DNA from: Rhodocollybia butyracea
Taxonomy: Eukaryota > Basidiomycota > Agaricomycetes > Agaricales > Omphalotaceae
Length of the DNA: 64,000 bases
Assembly (NCBI GenBank): GCA_015501585.1
Contig: JADNRY010000060.1
Coordinates: forward strand, 213,417 to 277,416
Direction of reading: 5' to 3'
The notes under the pieces were generated by a model, which did no database searches, had not been told where the DNA came from, and was given only the letters and a program-made list of their open reading frames with translations. Position numbers and translations under genes: made by a program. This document shows, piece after piece, positions 1-11,646 of this stretch; positions within the stretch are counted from its first letter, which is position 1, and the number at the start of each line of letters is the position of its first letter.

Positions 1-111
1 TTGTTACTTTCTGGTTTTTCTTTACCAAGTACAGGCGCACCAGGAGATAACAGAAGCCAAAAGAGATGAGCGTGTCATTTATCAACTACTTATTACTACA
101 CCATTAATAAT
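1..111. other. Window edge, upstream of tRNA
   Basis: No gene is recognised in this short AT-rich leader. Confidence 0.4.
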
Positions 112-216
112 ACACCGTTGGTGAAGTGGTTATCATGCTTGCCTTCCACGACTATATGTACTACTACATGTTCCCATCGTGAGCAAGCGGCTCGGGTTCG
201 ATTCCCGAACGGTGTA
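112..216 (+). tRNA. tRNA-Gly(TCC) with a 33-nt intron
   Basis: The sequence folds as a complete cloverleaf. Acceptor arms 112-118 and 209-215 pair over 7 bp. The D stem uses 121-124 with 133-136, the anticodon stem is CTTGC/GCAAG (138-142 with 183-187), and the T arm (192-208) has five pairs and the loop TTCGATT. Position 33 is T, the anticodon is TCC (145-147) and the discriminator is A216. The intron lies at 149-181, directly after position 37, the canonical place for nuclear tRNA introns. The internal promoter boxes look intact. The first base is A rather than G, which is unusual; otherwise nothing suggests a pseudogene. Confidence 0.88.
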
Positions 217-677
217 AGTTCGTAGGCTGAGTTTTTTATATGAAACGCATACTTAAAGGTGGTAACGCTTTTAGGGTTAGCGTGAAATTTACTTGCTAAA
301 CAGTGCTAAACTCGTTGTTGCAATTGGGTTTGATTCCCGAGGGATAGGACTTTATGAGCCTGAACGCCTGACGTCTCAGAGTATATTCAGAATCATTTTG
401 CCAAGTGATTAAGCGAGCGACGCGTCACGCCTGCACGCCGACGAGATTGTTGAGGCAGACCCGGCAGCTGTAAGGCACTGTTAACGATGCAACATAGCCC
501 TAAACCACTATGTATAGCACCGCAGCAATAAATTTTCAGGTGTTTCCAAGTATTTCGTTGCTATTGGACATGATATAGATAGTTGAAACGTTTGAAGGTT
601 GGACACATGCCTATGTAGCGCCCAGGAGCGCTTAAATTGAAAAAGGGATGATTTGACATCGATCAGCCATTTCTTGT
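217..677. other. Intergenic, tRNA to SKT5-like gene
   Basis: No coding signal is seen. Near 335 a stretch reads gggtttgattcccgaggg, resembling a T-arm/box B and possibly a partial tRNA 3' duplicate, but no cloverleaf surrounds it. The promoter of the downstream gene should lie here; no clear TATA box could be assigned. Confidence 0.4.
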
Positions 678-3672
678 ATGAACACTTCTTGGAACGTACC
701 ACCACCACCTAGACCACCGATTAACCCGGGCGCACCTAATATTCTACTTGAATCTGAAGGATTAGGACTAGGTTCACCAAAATCTTCGCCTGGTACAGCT
801 TCTGACGGAGGTACCCTACCACATCTCGAAGACCCTTTAACAGCCCCAAGACCCTACAAGGTGGATTTAGAGGTACAAAAGAATTTAATGAGCGATGTGA
901 GTTCGTTTAGTCTGAGCTCTAGTTTTTGGATTGGATGGATCGCGCGAGCGTCGTCAAGCGGGTTGAAAGGCAGAACACGTTTTAACTTTTGTTCATATTT
1001 AGATGGCTCGTAACCTAGACGAACAAGGATACGGACAACCACGAATGCAGCCACAACATAGTTTTCATGCTCCCCCCGCAAATTACAATAGCGGATACCA
1101 CCCAGGTGGATTCAGTCCATTACCTCCACCGATTCAACAACCTTGGGCTCCTTGGTCACCCGCTCTTCCAACTCCGCCACATCAGCCAGCAATGTCGCCG
1201 GCTCCGTTATTACCATATCCTAGACCAGGCTCACAATACCCACAATACGACAATAGACCAGGTGGATTCGATGGTTTACAGCCGCCACAGGTAGGCCCAA
1301 CAAGAAGAGCTGTTTCTCCTGCTCCGACTATCTCCGCTCATGTTCAGCAACCACAAACTGCCTCAGATCCTCCATCACTCACTGCGCCACTTCCCACTAT
1401 CCCCGCTCTCCTCACTGCAATGCCTACTACTCAGAATCCAAATCACGACCCCGCTTTACGCGTAGCTTGGGTCAGAGATGTCTTGTTTCTCGTCGAACGA
1501 GCACATGCTCAGGCTACAGGAAGTCCAGTAGGTGAACCTGCGAACGGTCCGTTTACAGACAATACATCAAAATTAGCCGAACTAGGCAGAATTGCAGTAG
1601 CCATCATACTCGAGATGGTGGGTCAGCCGGGTAATGTCCCTCCGAGCACACCTCCATACATCCCAGAGATGATCTTCCATCGCGCATCACTCTTATCCTC
1701 CGGCTTGTTTCCCCCTTCATCCCCAAATTCATCGCCAAATACAAATCAAATCAATGCTACACCTTCTAATTCCATCGCCCGCAATCCCCGCCAGGCTTTC
1801 CGCGATTTTGAGATTGCCGCCAGAGCAGGGTATGCTAGGGCATGGTTTAGACTGGGGAGAGACTATGAGGGTTTCGGCGATTTTACGAGAGCAAGAGAGT
1901 GTTTTGAGAGAGGCGCAAGGGGCAAAGGGAGTGCAGGAGGCGAGGCGGGGTGCCTGTATCGGCTGGGTATGGCTCATCTCCTTGGCCAACTAACGCTCCC
2001 CGCTTCACCCGAGACTGCACTGCCGCTATTGCAGAGGGCAGCATTACTGAGTACAGTTGATACCCCTCAGCCTGCATATGTATATGCATTATTGTTGATG
2101 GGAGAGTTTAATCCTGGAGCAGACGGACAAGCGCCAAAGTTCGGAGACGATATGTTTTTGAAATTAGGTCTGATACCTCAAGAGTATGCGCATATGCAGG
2201 GCAGTTCTGGGTCAGTACAGACGTTGCTTGATAAGAAGTATGCTCATTGTTCCACAGTGTTCTACTAACCGCACGTCCGCACCTCCTCCTCTCCGCCTAC
2301 CTACACTTCTCGCCCGCCCAATACAAACTAGGTCACGCGTACGAGTTTGCCAGTCCGCCATTCGAGTTCGACGCGTTGCTGAGTGTCGAGTGGTACGTAC
2401 CTCAGCTTCCATCGATGTTTGGTTGCTTACACTACTCAATAGGTATTCCCGAGCGAGTCAACAAGGAGAGATCGAGGCAGATATGGCACTCAGTAAATGG
2501 TTCCTGTGTGGCAGTCGTGTCGGTGGTCCCAACGGTGAACCACCAGACCCATCCCTTGGAGGCTTCGATAAAGACGAACAACTGGCTAGGGTCTTTGCGG
2601 AAAAGGCTGCGAGAAAGGGTTTGCCTAGTGCAGAGTTTGCCATGGGGTATTATTGTGAAGTGGGCATCGGGAATGGGGGTGTGAGGACTTTGGATGAGGC
2701 CGTGGCGTGGTATCGAAAGGTGGGTACATTCCTTTCTCGCCAACCCGAGCTCACCCTTTTTGCTCCCCGTAGGCCGAAGCACATGGCAACACCGACGCCA
2801 TCGAGCGACTCGCAGCTCTCACACAAAGTGTACCTCAGATGCTCTCCCGCCAAGAACACGATTCCATCACAGAGAGTAAACTGGTCAGGACTAGAACGCA
2901 GGCGAAGCAGAGAAGTGAAGCTCAGAAGGTTAGAGATGGCTATTTGGCAACCCAGAATCAGGGTCAGGGGCCGCCTCAAGGTCCACAGGGTGGTCCTCCG
3001 GGTGGACCAGTACCGGCGATGGGAGGTCCTCCGGGATACAATGCTGCAGGACCAGGATATGGATATCCGGGAGGACCAGGGGGTGCAGCAAGGAGACAAG
3101 ATTCGAGACCTGTGGTCGAGCTGATTCGGAAAAATACCCTCACATATGCGAATCAGGGTCCTGGTCCTGGTCCGGTACATGGAAGGTACCCGACCGAACA
3201 TGCGAATACGCTTCCTCCTGGAGGTCATCGACCAATGTCCGCGCAGGGTGGGCCTGGAGGACCTAATGTACCACAGGGTATGGGGCCTGGTGTAGGACTT
3301 CGTCCTCCACGTCAAACAAGCATGCCAGGGCAGCCTGGACAACCAGCACAGGCGTTCGCTGGCGCAAATAGATACACGCTTGTTGATCCTGGGGCCAGGC
3401 CTGCACCAAATGGCGAGTCAAGGAGTGATTCAAGGAGTCCTTCGGGTGGACCCAGTGGCCGACGGCCAGCGCCGAGGAGAGGACCGAGTGGAGGCGTTAG
3501 TATTGGTGGCGGTACGGGTGCTCCTGGTGCAGATCCTGGACCTGGAGGTCCCGTGGGTGCACCTAGCTCGGACGGGATCAGTACTCCACCAAAGGCGGCT
3601 GGTCCACAGACATTTGCCGAGATGGGATTCACAGGGGCAAAGGTGGAGGAAGACAAATGTGTTATCATGTGA
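678..3672 (+). CDS. SKT5: Sel1-repeat chitin synthase activator (SKT5/CHS4-like)
   Basis: Five exons (678-896, 1003-2210, 2258-2392, 2443-2719, 2773-3672) give 912 residues. Each intron is 47-106 bp with GT-AG ends, and the frame is restored at every junction. The N-terminal third is rich in Pro, Gln and Ser. The middle holds Sel1-type repeats, seen in AWFRLGRDYEGFGDFTRARE, SPAQYKLGHAYEFA, ALLSVEWYSRASQQGEIEAD and AEFAMGYYCEVGIG. The C-terminal 280 residues are Gly/Pro-rich and disordered. The protein ends in CVIM, a CaaX box of the farnesylation type. Skt5/Chs4 proteins bind and localise chitin synthase III at the plasma membrane and bud neck and are prenylated, which fits well. The start at 678 is the first good ATG, but an upstream non-coding exon cannot be excluded. 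Other Sel1 proteins are possible but less likely given the prenyl tail. Confidence 0.86.
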
Positions 3673-3860
3673 GATAGATACAAATGAACCTTTATGCTTC
3701 AACAGGACTTTTGTTACGTTCTTTACTTCTTAGTGCGCATAATGTTTCTAGTACTTGCAGTTGTGGATACATATTTATTTATTTATGTAAATACAAAGTA
3801 AAGAAAAAAGTAAATATGTAAATTGGATACAAATATACATACGATTCTTTACTAAATTCC
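3673..3860. other. 3' UTR / LINE boundary
   Basis: AT-rich sequence with tttatttatttatg near 3774. It probably holds the 3' UTR of the SKT5-like gene and the junction with the LINE. No gene is present. Confidence 0.4.
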
Positions 3861-6800
3861 GCGTACAGCTGGGAATCCGATCCCAAGTCTAAGTAGTAGT
3901 AGTAGTATAATACGCGGCTCCGCCATCCAGCGGGGTCCCACGAGGGAACAGCCGGTCCCAAACGGGAGCCAAGCAGCGATCTCGACCCACATAGGGAAGG
4001 TAGACTGCAAACGCTCCCGAAGGGTAGTTTGTAACTAACATAGTAGCTACGGAATAAATGATTAAGGACCGTCTTCCTCCTCTGACAAATCCGAGTGTAA
4101 GACCTGTTGTCCCTCCGAAATAAAACCTTTCCAATGACACATAACCTCATGAATAAACTTAGCTGTGGGAATAACATGATCCCAGTGGAAAATAAACTTT
4201 TGAAGATAATACAATGCTGCCGAGTCGGAAAAAGCATTGTTGACAGGTAAGGGGATGTGGCCACTGATAAGACCAAGAAAGCTGTTACGCGCAGAGGTGA
4301 TCCCGGGAAGATGTAAAGAATTACATTGGAGGAAAATGTGCTGCGGCGTTTCGATGTGAGCGTTACATGCACGACACCTCTTTGAAGTCCACTCGGCATC
4401 AGAAAGGAGTCCACGTTTTGCAGGGGAGGCACGAAAGGTCAATGGTGTGGTGTCCCCACAGAGAAGCCTGGTCAGTGACAGTCGATGTTTTGGTGAAGTC
4501 ACCCGAGTGAGATAGTGGCGAAGGCATCGAACATGACGGTCACCCGACCCAGTGGACTGTGGCTCCAAGCAGTCTCGCAGAAATGCTAATCTAGACCAAC
4601 AGTTTGGACCATCAATCTTTGACTGCAGGTCCGAATCAACTTCACGGCGAATGGTGTTGACAACAGCGGTCACCCGATAGATTGGATCATCCAATAGATC
4701 ATATAGCTCAGGCAAAGAAGGTCTGCCGGGGAGTTTACTAAGTGCCAGATGAAGATCAGAGAGCCAGCATGGGTGGCCCAAGCTGCGAAGATGGTCACTT
4801 TGGCGAAGAGCGACATTGGCCAGATGGGAAGGTGGGAGAGAGATGAGATAGATAAGATATTTCAGAGCCAAGATTGCACGTTCTGGGCGAATGGGCATGA
4901 TACCAGTTTCAGTGAATAAGACCGTGACAATGGAGGAGTGGGATAAGCCTAGCATGCGCCGCAAAAAACGAACCTGAACAGTCTCAAGAAGAAGAATGTT
5001 GTCTTCCCAGACATCCAAGGCAATCTCACAGGCTGAGATGAGATGAGGGTCAACCAAGGCCATGAAGAGATTTTTTGCAATATCCAGAGGCATGCGATGA
5101 TGGCCAACCAGAAGATCGCAACCTGTGATACCTCGAGCGGCGGAGACCGCTGAAGTTCGTTTTGCAAAATAGTGGGCGGTGAGAATGTCCCGATGAGTAG
5201 ACTGGAAGTGTACGCCGACGTAACATACACAGTCCTTGAATTTCAGGACCTCCCCAGCAAGAGTCAAAGTGGGAAGGATCAGAGGTAACGTACCAAACAG
5301 CATAATCCAAGTTTTGCTTGAGCTAATGGAAAGATTGTTATCAAAACACCATCGTTCAAAGGTGTTAAGGTGACGCTGGAGGCCCACGGGAGTTCGAGAG
5401 ATCAGGATAATGTCATCTGCATGTTCAAGGTGGGAAATGATGATAGACATAATTTCCATGTCTGCAGGGTCAAAGGAGAGATGAAAAGTGGAGAGAAATA
5501 TATTCCAAAGTGTAGGAGAAGAAGGATCGTCATCGCCCATGAGAACACCGCAAAGAGCACGGAAATGTTCCGACAGTTCACCACCATGAATTAAAACATA
5601 CGACATTTTGTCGTACAGAGTCCATAGCCAATCAAAGTACTTGCCTGTCAAGCCAGCATTTGCGAGCTTGTTCCAGAGCGAACTCTGGTTTACCAAAGGG
5701 AAGGCATTAGAGATATCCACAAAAGCAACATACAGGGGCTCGTTTGCAGCACGAATAGTTTCAATCAATGTTCGGAGAATGAAGGTGTTGTTGTTGGTAT
5801 GGTAGCCCGCCCGGAAACCATTCTGGGATGAAGGGATGGTGCCAGCAACCTCTAAAGCTTGGCGCAATTTCAGGTGTACCAGCAATGATGCAAACTTTAA
5901 CACACAGCTCTCCAAGGCAATAGCACAGTAGTTCATAGGGTCTGTTGGATCCTTACCTGGTTTTGAGAGAGCGATAATAATCGCAACAAGCCAGGATGTA
6001 GGAATTTGGCGCCCACATACTGCGCGTTGGAATAGGGGAAGTAGGATGTCATTGTCGATATCCTTAAGGAGGTGGTAGGTGGCAAAGTCGATACCGGTAG
6101 AGTCGGAGTGATCCGTTGTCTCTAGATAACTTTTAATCTCAGCGATATCATTGAGGGAAATGTCTTCATTGAATGAGGGAAATCTTGAGGGGGGAGAAGG
6201 GAAAGGAATCTGATTGACCAGGTGCTCCTCCAACAATCATTGCACATGATTGAAGTTTGGCGCTGTCAAGTCCGGTGGATTCATTCGAGGAACAAAAACA
6301 TTCAGTAGTTGATCCAATGAGACATTGGAATGCGGCAATTCCGGATAGCGAGTACTTTTGTAGAACTGCCAGAATGCAAATGGACCCTTGGCAGCTTTGG
6401 CGCAGAGCTTGGAAAGAAAGGAGTCCTGGTGTCCGCGCTTGTGAAATCGGCCCCTATGACTAAACCGGACTGCAGAAACATGGTTACGAGGTGGCTGTTC
6501 CAGAGCTGTGGACTCTGGGAGGGAAGTGGACACTTTTGGGATGTCAGATGGAATGGGAGTAGTGAACGGAGGGGGGGGATGGTGGCTGAAATAATCCAAA
6601 ACGGACCCTGGGCAAGGGAAAGGCTTGGAGCAGCCGAGCTTTGCTAGATGATCTGCCGCGTCGTTATGTGAATTACCTGTATGGGCATGCACATGAATAA
6701 AAGTAGTAGAGGCATCAGTAATCTCGTTCACTTGAATCATGAATTGAGAGACGCTGGTTTTTCGCTCCATAATGGAAAGAAAGACGGAAGAAACAGAAGA

Positions 6801-6960
6801 ATGCGACCGAGTTCGAAAACCACTCAACTTCATCCATCCAAAGTGCACAAGATTGGCATAACATGGCCTTTTTCATTGTGCAGGACGATCTAAGGGACTT
6901 CAGTTTCCCATCCAAATGGTCAATGGTGCTGCACTCAACATTCATTGTCCAACTACCTCA
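3861..6960 (-). mobile_element. LINE-like non-LTR retrotransposon, decayed
   Basis: A minus-strand element with an RNase H-like fragment, a reverse transcriptase and a Cys-His motif, but no LTRs or TIRs. In element orientation its 3' end runs through a short tail of about 180 bp containing a TAC trinucleotide run (plus strand tagtagtagtagtag near 3893-3907), the kind of simple tail at which LINEs often end. The 5' boundary is not visible; coding resemblance fades beyond about 6950. It sits between two intact genes and appears not to damage either. Confidence 0.7.
4062..6848 (-). pseudogene. LINE polyprotein: RNase H fragment, reverse transcriptase, Cys-His motif
   Basis: Two open segments (6848-6240 and 6236-4062) share one frame and are separated by a single TGA at 6239-6237. 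The upstream segment has an RNase H C-terminal-like block (HAHTGNSHNDAADHLAKLG). The downstream 724 codons carry RT palm motifs: VAFVDISNAF (motif A), GVLMGDDDPSSPTLWNIF (motif B) and HADD as the catalytic motif, followed by a C-terminal CRACNAHIETPQHIFLQC zinc-like motif. The RNase H block lies before the RT, the reverse of the usual LINE order. The 5' part is frameshifted. Recent decay is likely because the RT frame is still open over 2.1 kb. One readthrough stop is an alternative but less likely reading. Confidence 0.75.
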
Positions 6961-7543
6961 GCTGTGACACCACTGTTGGGACTAAGGGATGTTTAAAATG
7001 CTTACTATGCCCTTCCTTCTTTCTCCTAGTCAAAGTCAGTTCTGATGTAGATACAAAAAGTCGGCTGCATGCGATGAACTACCATGAAAACATGTCACTC
7101 TAAACTCAGACACTCTTACACACAAGAGTGTGGACAAAGAGGGAGACAATAAGGGTTAGACTAGATTTTGTGCTCGAAGATGGCCAGGTTCCTTCCTCGC
7201 ATTGGGAAAACTGGACCTTAGCTGGGCTGCTCTTACGGGTGCCACCTTCTGTTAAGACAACGGGAGCTTTTTCAAGAAAACAAGCGAGGTGGAGACAGCG
7301 CCGTCATTACCGATCTTACCATTTCTTACTTTTGCCTCAATCTTGAGCATTTTCAACCTGCACCAAGTGGGCAAGGCAAATACTCTTAGGGTGGAACAAC
7401 GGTAGAACGGATACTATAAAATTGGTGCAGTAAGTTAACAAAAAAATTGTTTGTGCGAGTAGAATGAAGTAATTGTACAAACCGTAAAGATACTGATAGA
7501 AACACAAGACAAATCGTTCTGGAACAGAGAAAACGGTTTCGCC
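6961..7543. other. Intergenic / possible LINE 5' remnant
   Basis: No gene could be supported. Short open frames on both strands have no recognisable motif. The part next to 7543 should hold the 3' UTR of the minus-strand membrane protein gene. Confidence 0.35.
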
Positions 7544-10007
7544 TCAAGCCCAAGGATTGCCATCATCTAACTCAGATCGAGGCATAGCATACACCGGTGG
7601 CGTAGTTGCGCGGGCGACAACAACATCCGAGGTGTCTCCTTCTATCCCAACACCAGTGAGGGTCTCCCTATCTGGGACTTCCGTTTCCAAATTCACACCC
7701 TGGCCGCCTAGCACAACATGCTCGACAGCACTATCAATTGGTTCCCTTTCATCTTCTATCCTTTCAGCAATCTCCTCCCCGGCTTCTACTCGTTCCTCAT
7801 CACCGACACCGTCACCCTCCAACTCGAGCTCTCCCCTCTCTTCAGGCCGCCCTAGGTCATCTCGTGCGACAAACCCTCGTCGATAGACTTTCCGCAGACT
7901 ATGGCCTTTCTTGGAGTCATTATTATCTTTGGCTTCAACCACTAAATCGACAGCATCTGGAGGAAGGGGCGGATTGTGGGGTGTAGAAGAGTTTTTCCTG
8001 GATATTGGATCAGGCGGACTTCGCATTGCTTGAGCAGCTCCAGGACTTCCTGCAGGAGTCGACCCAGAGGAGGATGCCCGACCAGGGGTAGCAGCGCGTT
8101 CTACTCGAGCTCTGACATGCGGGGACTGGGAATGAGTCAATTCAGATTTCGAGACTGAAGGGCTTTTCTGATTTGCCCTGTGCTTTGCCCACTGCATTTT
8201 AACCGCTCCAGGGATCTTCCTCTCCTCGGTCTCTAGCTCCATATCAAGAACCCTCTCCTCTCTTTCATTGTCAAAGGGTACTTCCCTGCTGCTGCCGCCT
8301 CGATCATAGGTTGTCCCAACGGCACCATAATTACCGGATGCGTGTCTTTGGTTGATACTAACGAGTCCTTTTGATCCACGGATGGGAGAGAACCACGCCC
8401 CGTGTTCATCCCGTAGTATCCTTTCTTCTTCGTCCCACATTGCGGCTCGTGCAAACTCGGTGCTGGCGTCAATACATGGGTAGTTGTAATCGCCAAAGAG
8501 GTAACGTTTGCAATGTGCATAGAGCTCCTCGTCTTCTTCATTGAGATCACCAAACGGCAGTTCAAAACCCTCCTCCCCGACGCGTGAAGATGACCATAGA
8601 TCAACCAGTTCATCTCGTCCATCTACCATATCCGGTGCAAGATGAACCACATCCTCCTCCTCTGCCTGTAATAGAGGAGCATGAACGTCTTCACCCTGAT
8701 CCCTTCCAGCAACCTTTTGTACAGCTCGATTGATGCCTCGTTCGATTTGGCCTGGAGGCTCGGCTGCATTCAAACTTGGCAACCAATATTTCCCCTTGCC
8801 GCCTTTGCTATATCTCAATCCCGCGCGTATTCTTCGTTCTCTCCCGAGACCTTGATGCATGAATCCTTCAGAAGGTTCAAATTCCCGGTAATCCATCCCC
8901 TCTCCACGTAGTGTCGCCTTGGTATCCTCTATCACATCTTTCACACCAAAGGCGTCCCTGAAGGCATAGGAGATTGGCATCCGACCAATGTAGGTCTTGT
9001 CACGATCGATAAAGTCCGTATGAGAGAACGCAAACATGTGGGCCACAGCGAAGAATGGCATCTCGACGCAAATCAGTGTATCGGTGAGACCGAGTGAAAT
9101 ACTCTCGGAATCTGTGTAAGGACCTAGATGTTTAATAGCACCTGCGGCGACGATGATAGAGATGGCGATGGATTGCCAGAACGAGAAGAATAAGATTCCC
9201 TTTACACAAAGAAATTTCGGTACGGGACGGAAAGGCTTCAGGTCGTCATTGACACATAACCAGAACATGGCAAGACAGTACAGGCTGAGACAGATACTGA
9301 TATTGTAGACGATGCTGACGTAGAGATAACCGGATTTAGCTCGCAAATCACCCTCGTTGAACTTTCCGCAGGCTTTGAGGATCATTGTGACAACTGCTAA
9401 GATCGGCTTGACCTGCACATACTCTGTAAGATAATAATCAGCCAGGGTTAAGACGAGAAAGGGAAATGCGTACGCACGCAGTATGCCTCGTTTCAAAAAG
9501 AGGAACGTATATGGGTCGCTGACATCAATTTCTCGTTTAAACAAGTTGATGGGAAATGGTGGATCCTTAGGCGGTCGGCCGTGCAATAGGATTAACAAGG
9601 ACCGCTCACCGCCAAGGTAGGACAGTAAAAGGACAAAAAAGCAGTATATAACATACGCCTATAGGATAATTAAAGAAGACACTTCGACTATCGAACTATG
9701 AAACTCACTTCATATATATCTCGGACGGCGTCAATGAAGAATGCAGCTTCAAGCGAGAACAACGAAATGAAGGATGAGATAGCGTAGATGGGAACCATCA
9801 CCATAATCCGGACAACCATGCTGAAGCCGAAATCAGTTTCAATCTCTTTTGTAACGTCGAAACTCACCGTTGTAGATATGGTTTCCTGTAATTCTTGAGT
9901 TGAAGAAATATGCCAGTGGCAGAAATCGCTACAGCAAACAGGGTTGAGATACCTGCAAGAGCCAGCACCGCTATGGGAAGCCTTGATCCTGCGCCGTCTC
10001 CCCACAT
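7544..10007 (-). CDS. TMEM184 / Ost-alpha (DUF300) family membrane protein
   Basis: Three exons (10007-9868, 9820-9709, 9658-7544) give 788 residues; the introns are 47 and 50 bp. The start is an ATG followed by a hydrophobic segment (ALAGISTLFAVAISATGIF). Family blocks follow in order: LKNYRKPYLQRMVVRIMVMV, VPIYAISSFISL, YVIYCFFVLLLSYLGGE, VKPILAVVTMILKACGKFNE, FRPVPKFLCVKGILFFSFWQ and VEMPFFAVAHMFAFSHTDF. About seven membrane spans fill residues 1-330. The remaining 450 residues form a charged, low-complexity cytosolic tail with two acidic stretches. The family includes solute-carrier alpha subunits and vacuolar-membrane proteins in yeasts, but the exact substrate is unknown. The long tail is typical of fungal members. 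No defect is seen. Confidence 0.88.
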
Positions 10008-10501
10008 TGCTCTGTAGTCGAAGTTGAAAGAACAGCAGTAGCGATGACGGTATGCACTTCAGCGGGCCGAAACCTCCTAAACACGCTCACGTTTCTCGGC
10101 CACAGCTTTGTCTTCTTTTTCGCACATAAAACTTAAAGAAACAACACCTAGGCTATGGGCATGTCTGGTGTCACTGGATAGGTCAAGAATAATTGAGTCG
10201 GGCTGACTACCACAAGTCTCCCCTCAAGCAAGGGAGCTGTGACTTGGCCAGTGTGACCAAGCTTTCAAAGTAGACACGCAAGCTCAAGTACGCGCTCATC
10301 CACTGCCAGTCCCTAGACATCGCGATTCGGCGTGTCAGGTTCGCCTGGCATTGCAAGCTAGCTATTATCTGTAAGGAAATCCACCATTATCCGACTGAAA
10401 CGTCCAGAGTCTTGGGCGCTGAGCGCTGAAGCGTCGCACATATAAAGGGTCTGATACTTTTCTCCTCCCTTCTCACTTGCCTTTTTTTCATTCTATTTAT
10501 C
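10008..10501. promoter_or_regulatory. Divergent intergenic region
   Basis: About 490 bp separate the start of the Ost-alpha-like gene (-) from the first ATG of the next, damaged gene (+). It should contain both promoters. A pyrimidine-rich tract (ttttctcctcccttctcacttgc near 10457-10480) lies just upstream of the plus-strand ATG, as is common at fungal transcription starts. No specific operator is identified. Confidence 0.4.
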
Positions 10502-11093
10502 ATGAGATTGCCACATTCTCCAACCGTCTGGTCTCTGCTGTATAGGCTGACATCCTCCACCAATGCCATCTCTTTTGATTTATGGAAGACCCAATCGTGC
10601 CCGTGATACTCTTTCCAAAGGAGACCCCGGATGCGTTTAGAAATGGGAGTGCGTCACTGTTTGACATATCAGACATTGTCAATTTTGTACTGTCGGCGGT
10701 AAAGACACAACTAGTTCGCAAAAGCCACTTGTTCCGGCGAATCAAGGCCAGACTTCCGGAAATAGTACAGGCTCAACTGGCAGCCTATCCGACGATCTGT
10801 CTTGTACCAGTGGAAATGGCAGCACTACGCCGGTTTATCAGAGAACCTGGTTTATTGTCGTGGTCAGTGTCATGGGTGTGATCGTACTTGTTTCCGTGGC
10901 GTTCCTGGTCCTCACTCCTACTCGACGGACTCGACGAAGTAACGTCCGGTCGGAGAGTGCATTCGTTCCACCTATGGGATCGTACAAGCCGATTATTATG
11001 AAGGATGACGGTCACGGTGCCGAGGTCGGAGCGCCTATCTCTCAGTTCCGTGGGTCTGGCGAAGAGAGTGGATATCTTGACCCTTACTCATGA
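10502..11093 (+). pseudogene. Frame-broken gene for a Ser/Thr/Gly-rich single-pass membrane protein
   Basis: The last frame (about 10665-11093) reads through a Gly/Ser/Thr/Asn-rich ectodomain, one transmembrane helix (WFIVVVSVMGVIVLVSVAFL), an RRTRR stop-transfer and a basic/acidic tail ending SGYLDPYS. Upstream, protein-like sequence continues in other frames: from ATG 10502 (NAISFDLWKTQSC), then DTLSKGDPGCV, then FRNGSASLFDISDI, then FCTVGGKDTTSS. Three single-base frame changes between about 10600 and 10685 therefore separate a plausible secreted N-terminus from the membrane anchor. No 46-60 bp GT-AG intron fixes all of them. One alternative intron (10649-10704) would rescue only a form starting at 10582 without a signal peptide. 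The gene is either a young pseudogene or carries assembly errors. The family is not recognised. Confidence 0.45.
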
Positions 11094-11646
11094 CAGCACT
11101 CATGAACGAGCCCACTGACCGGGGAGCATATCTTCCTATCATACTTATATTTGGACTGTAGATTATTTGCATGCTGCAGTAGCAAACATTCATTATCTAC
11201 GTATTTGATAGTATTGCAGTTCCACGAGAAACTAGACCAAGATTATTAAGAATTCTCTGTTGTGGAAATTGGATCGTGGACAGACTGGTATGGATCTGAT
11301 ATCGAGCCATCAAGAAGGCAGTCATCCCGACATTCAACCAGTACCGTAGCAAATGGTCCGGGTGATCCCAGGCCACAGTCGCTCGGTTAAGAATGGACAT
11401 GATTATCAGCCACGCTATGATCCAAAAGCTCTACCAAAGGCAGAGACCGAGAATTTTTTTTTGAATTTCAGAGGGAAAAATTGTTCGATGAAAGACACCT
11501 AATTGGGGGGTGTCCAGCTGGGCTCACTCCCACAACCAGAATTCGATGCGCGGAAACATAAGGAACGAATGTCAGATAAATGGGGGGTACACAGTTACTA
11601 AATCAGAGAACATGTACAATTACAAAAACAGGTATCCTAGCCTCCA
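11094..11646. other. Intergenic
   Basis: No gene is found between the tail of the membrane-protein gene (+) and the convergent thymidylate synthase (-). It contains T/A homopolymers near 11454 and presumably both 3' UTRs. Confidence 0.4.

Noticed and set aside
3779..4432. 217-codon minus-strand frame overlapping the LINE 3' end
   Set aside because: A shadow of the RT frame with no motif of its own.
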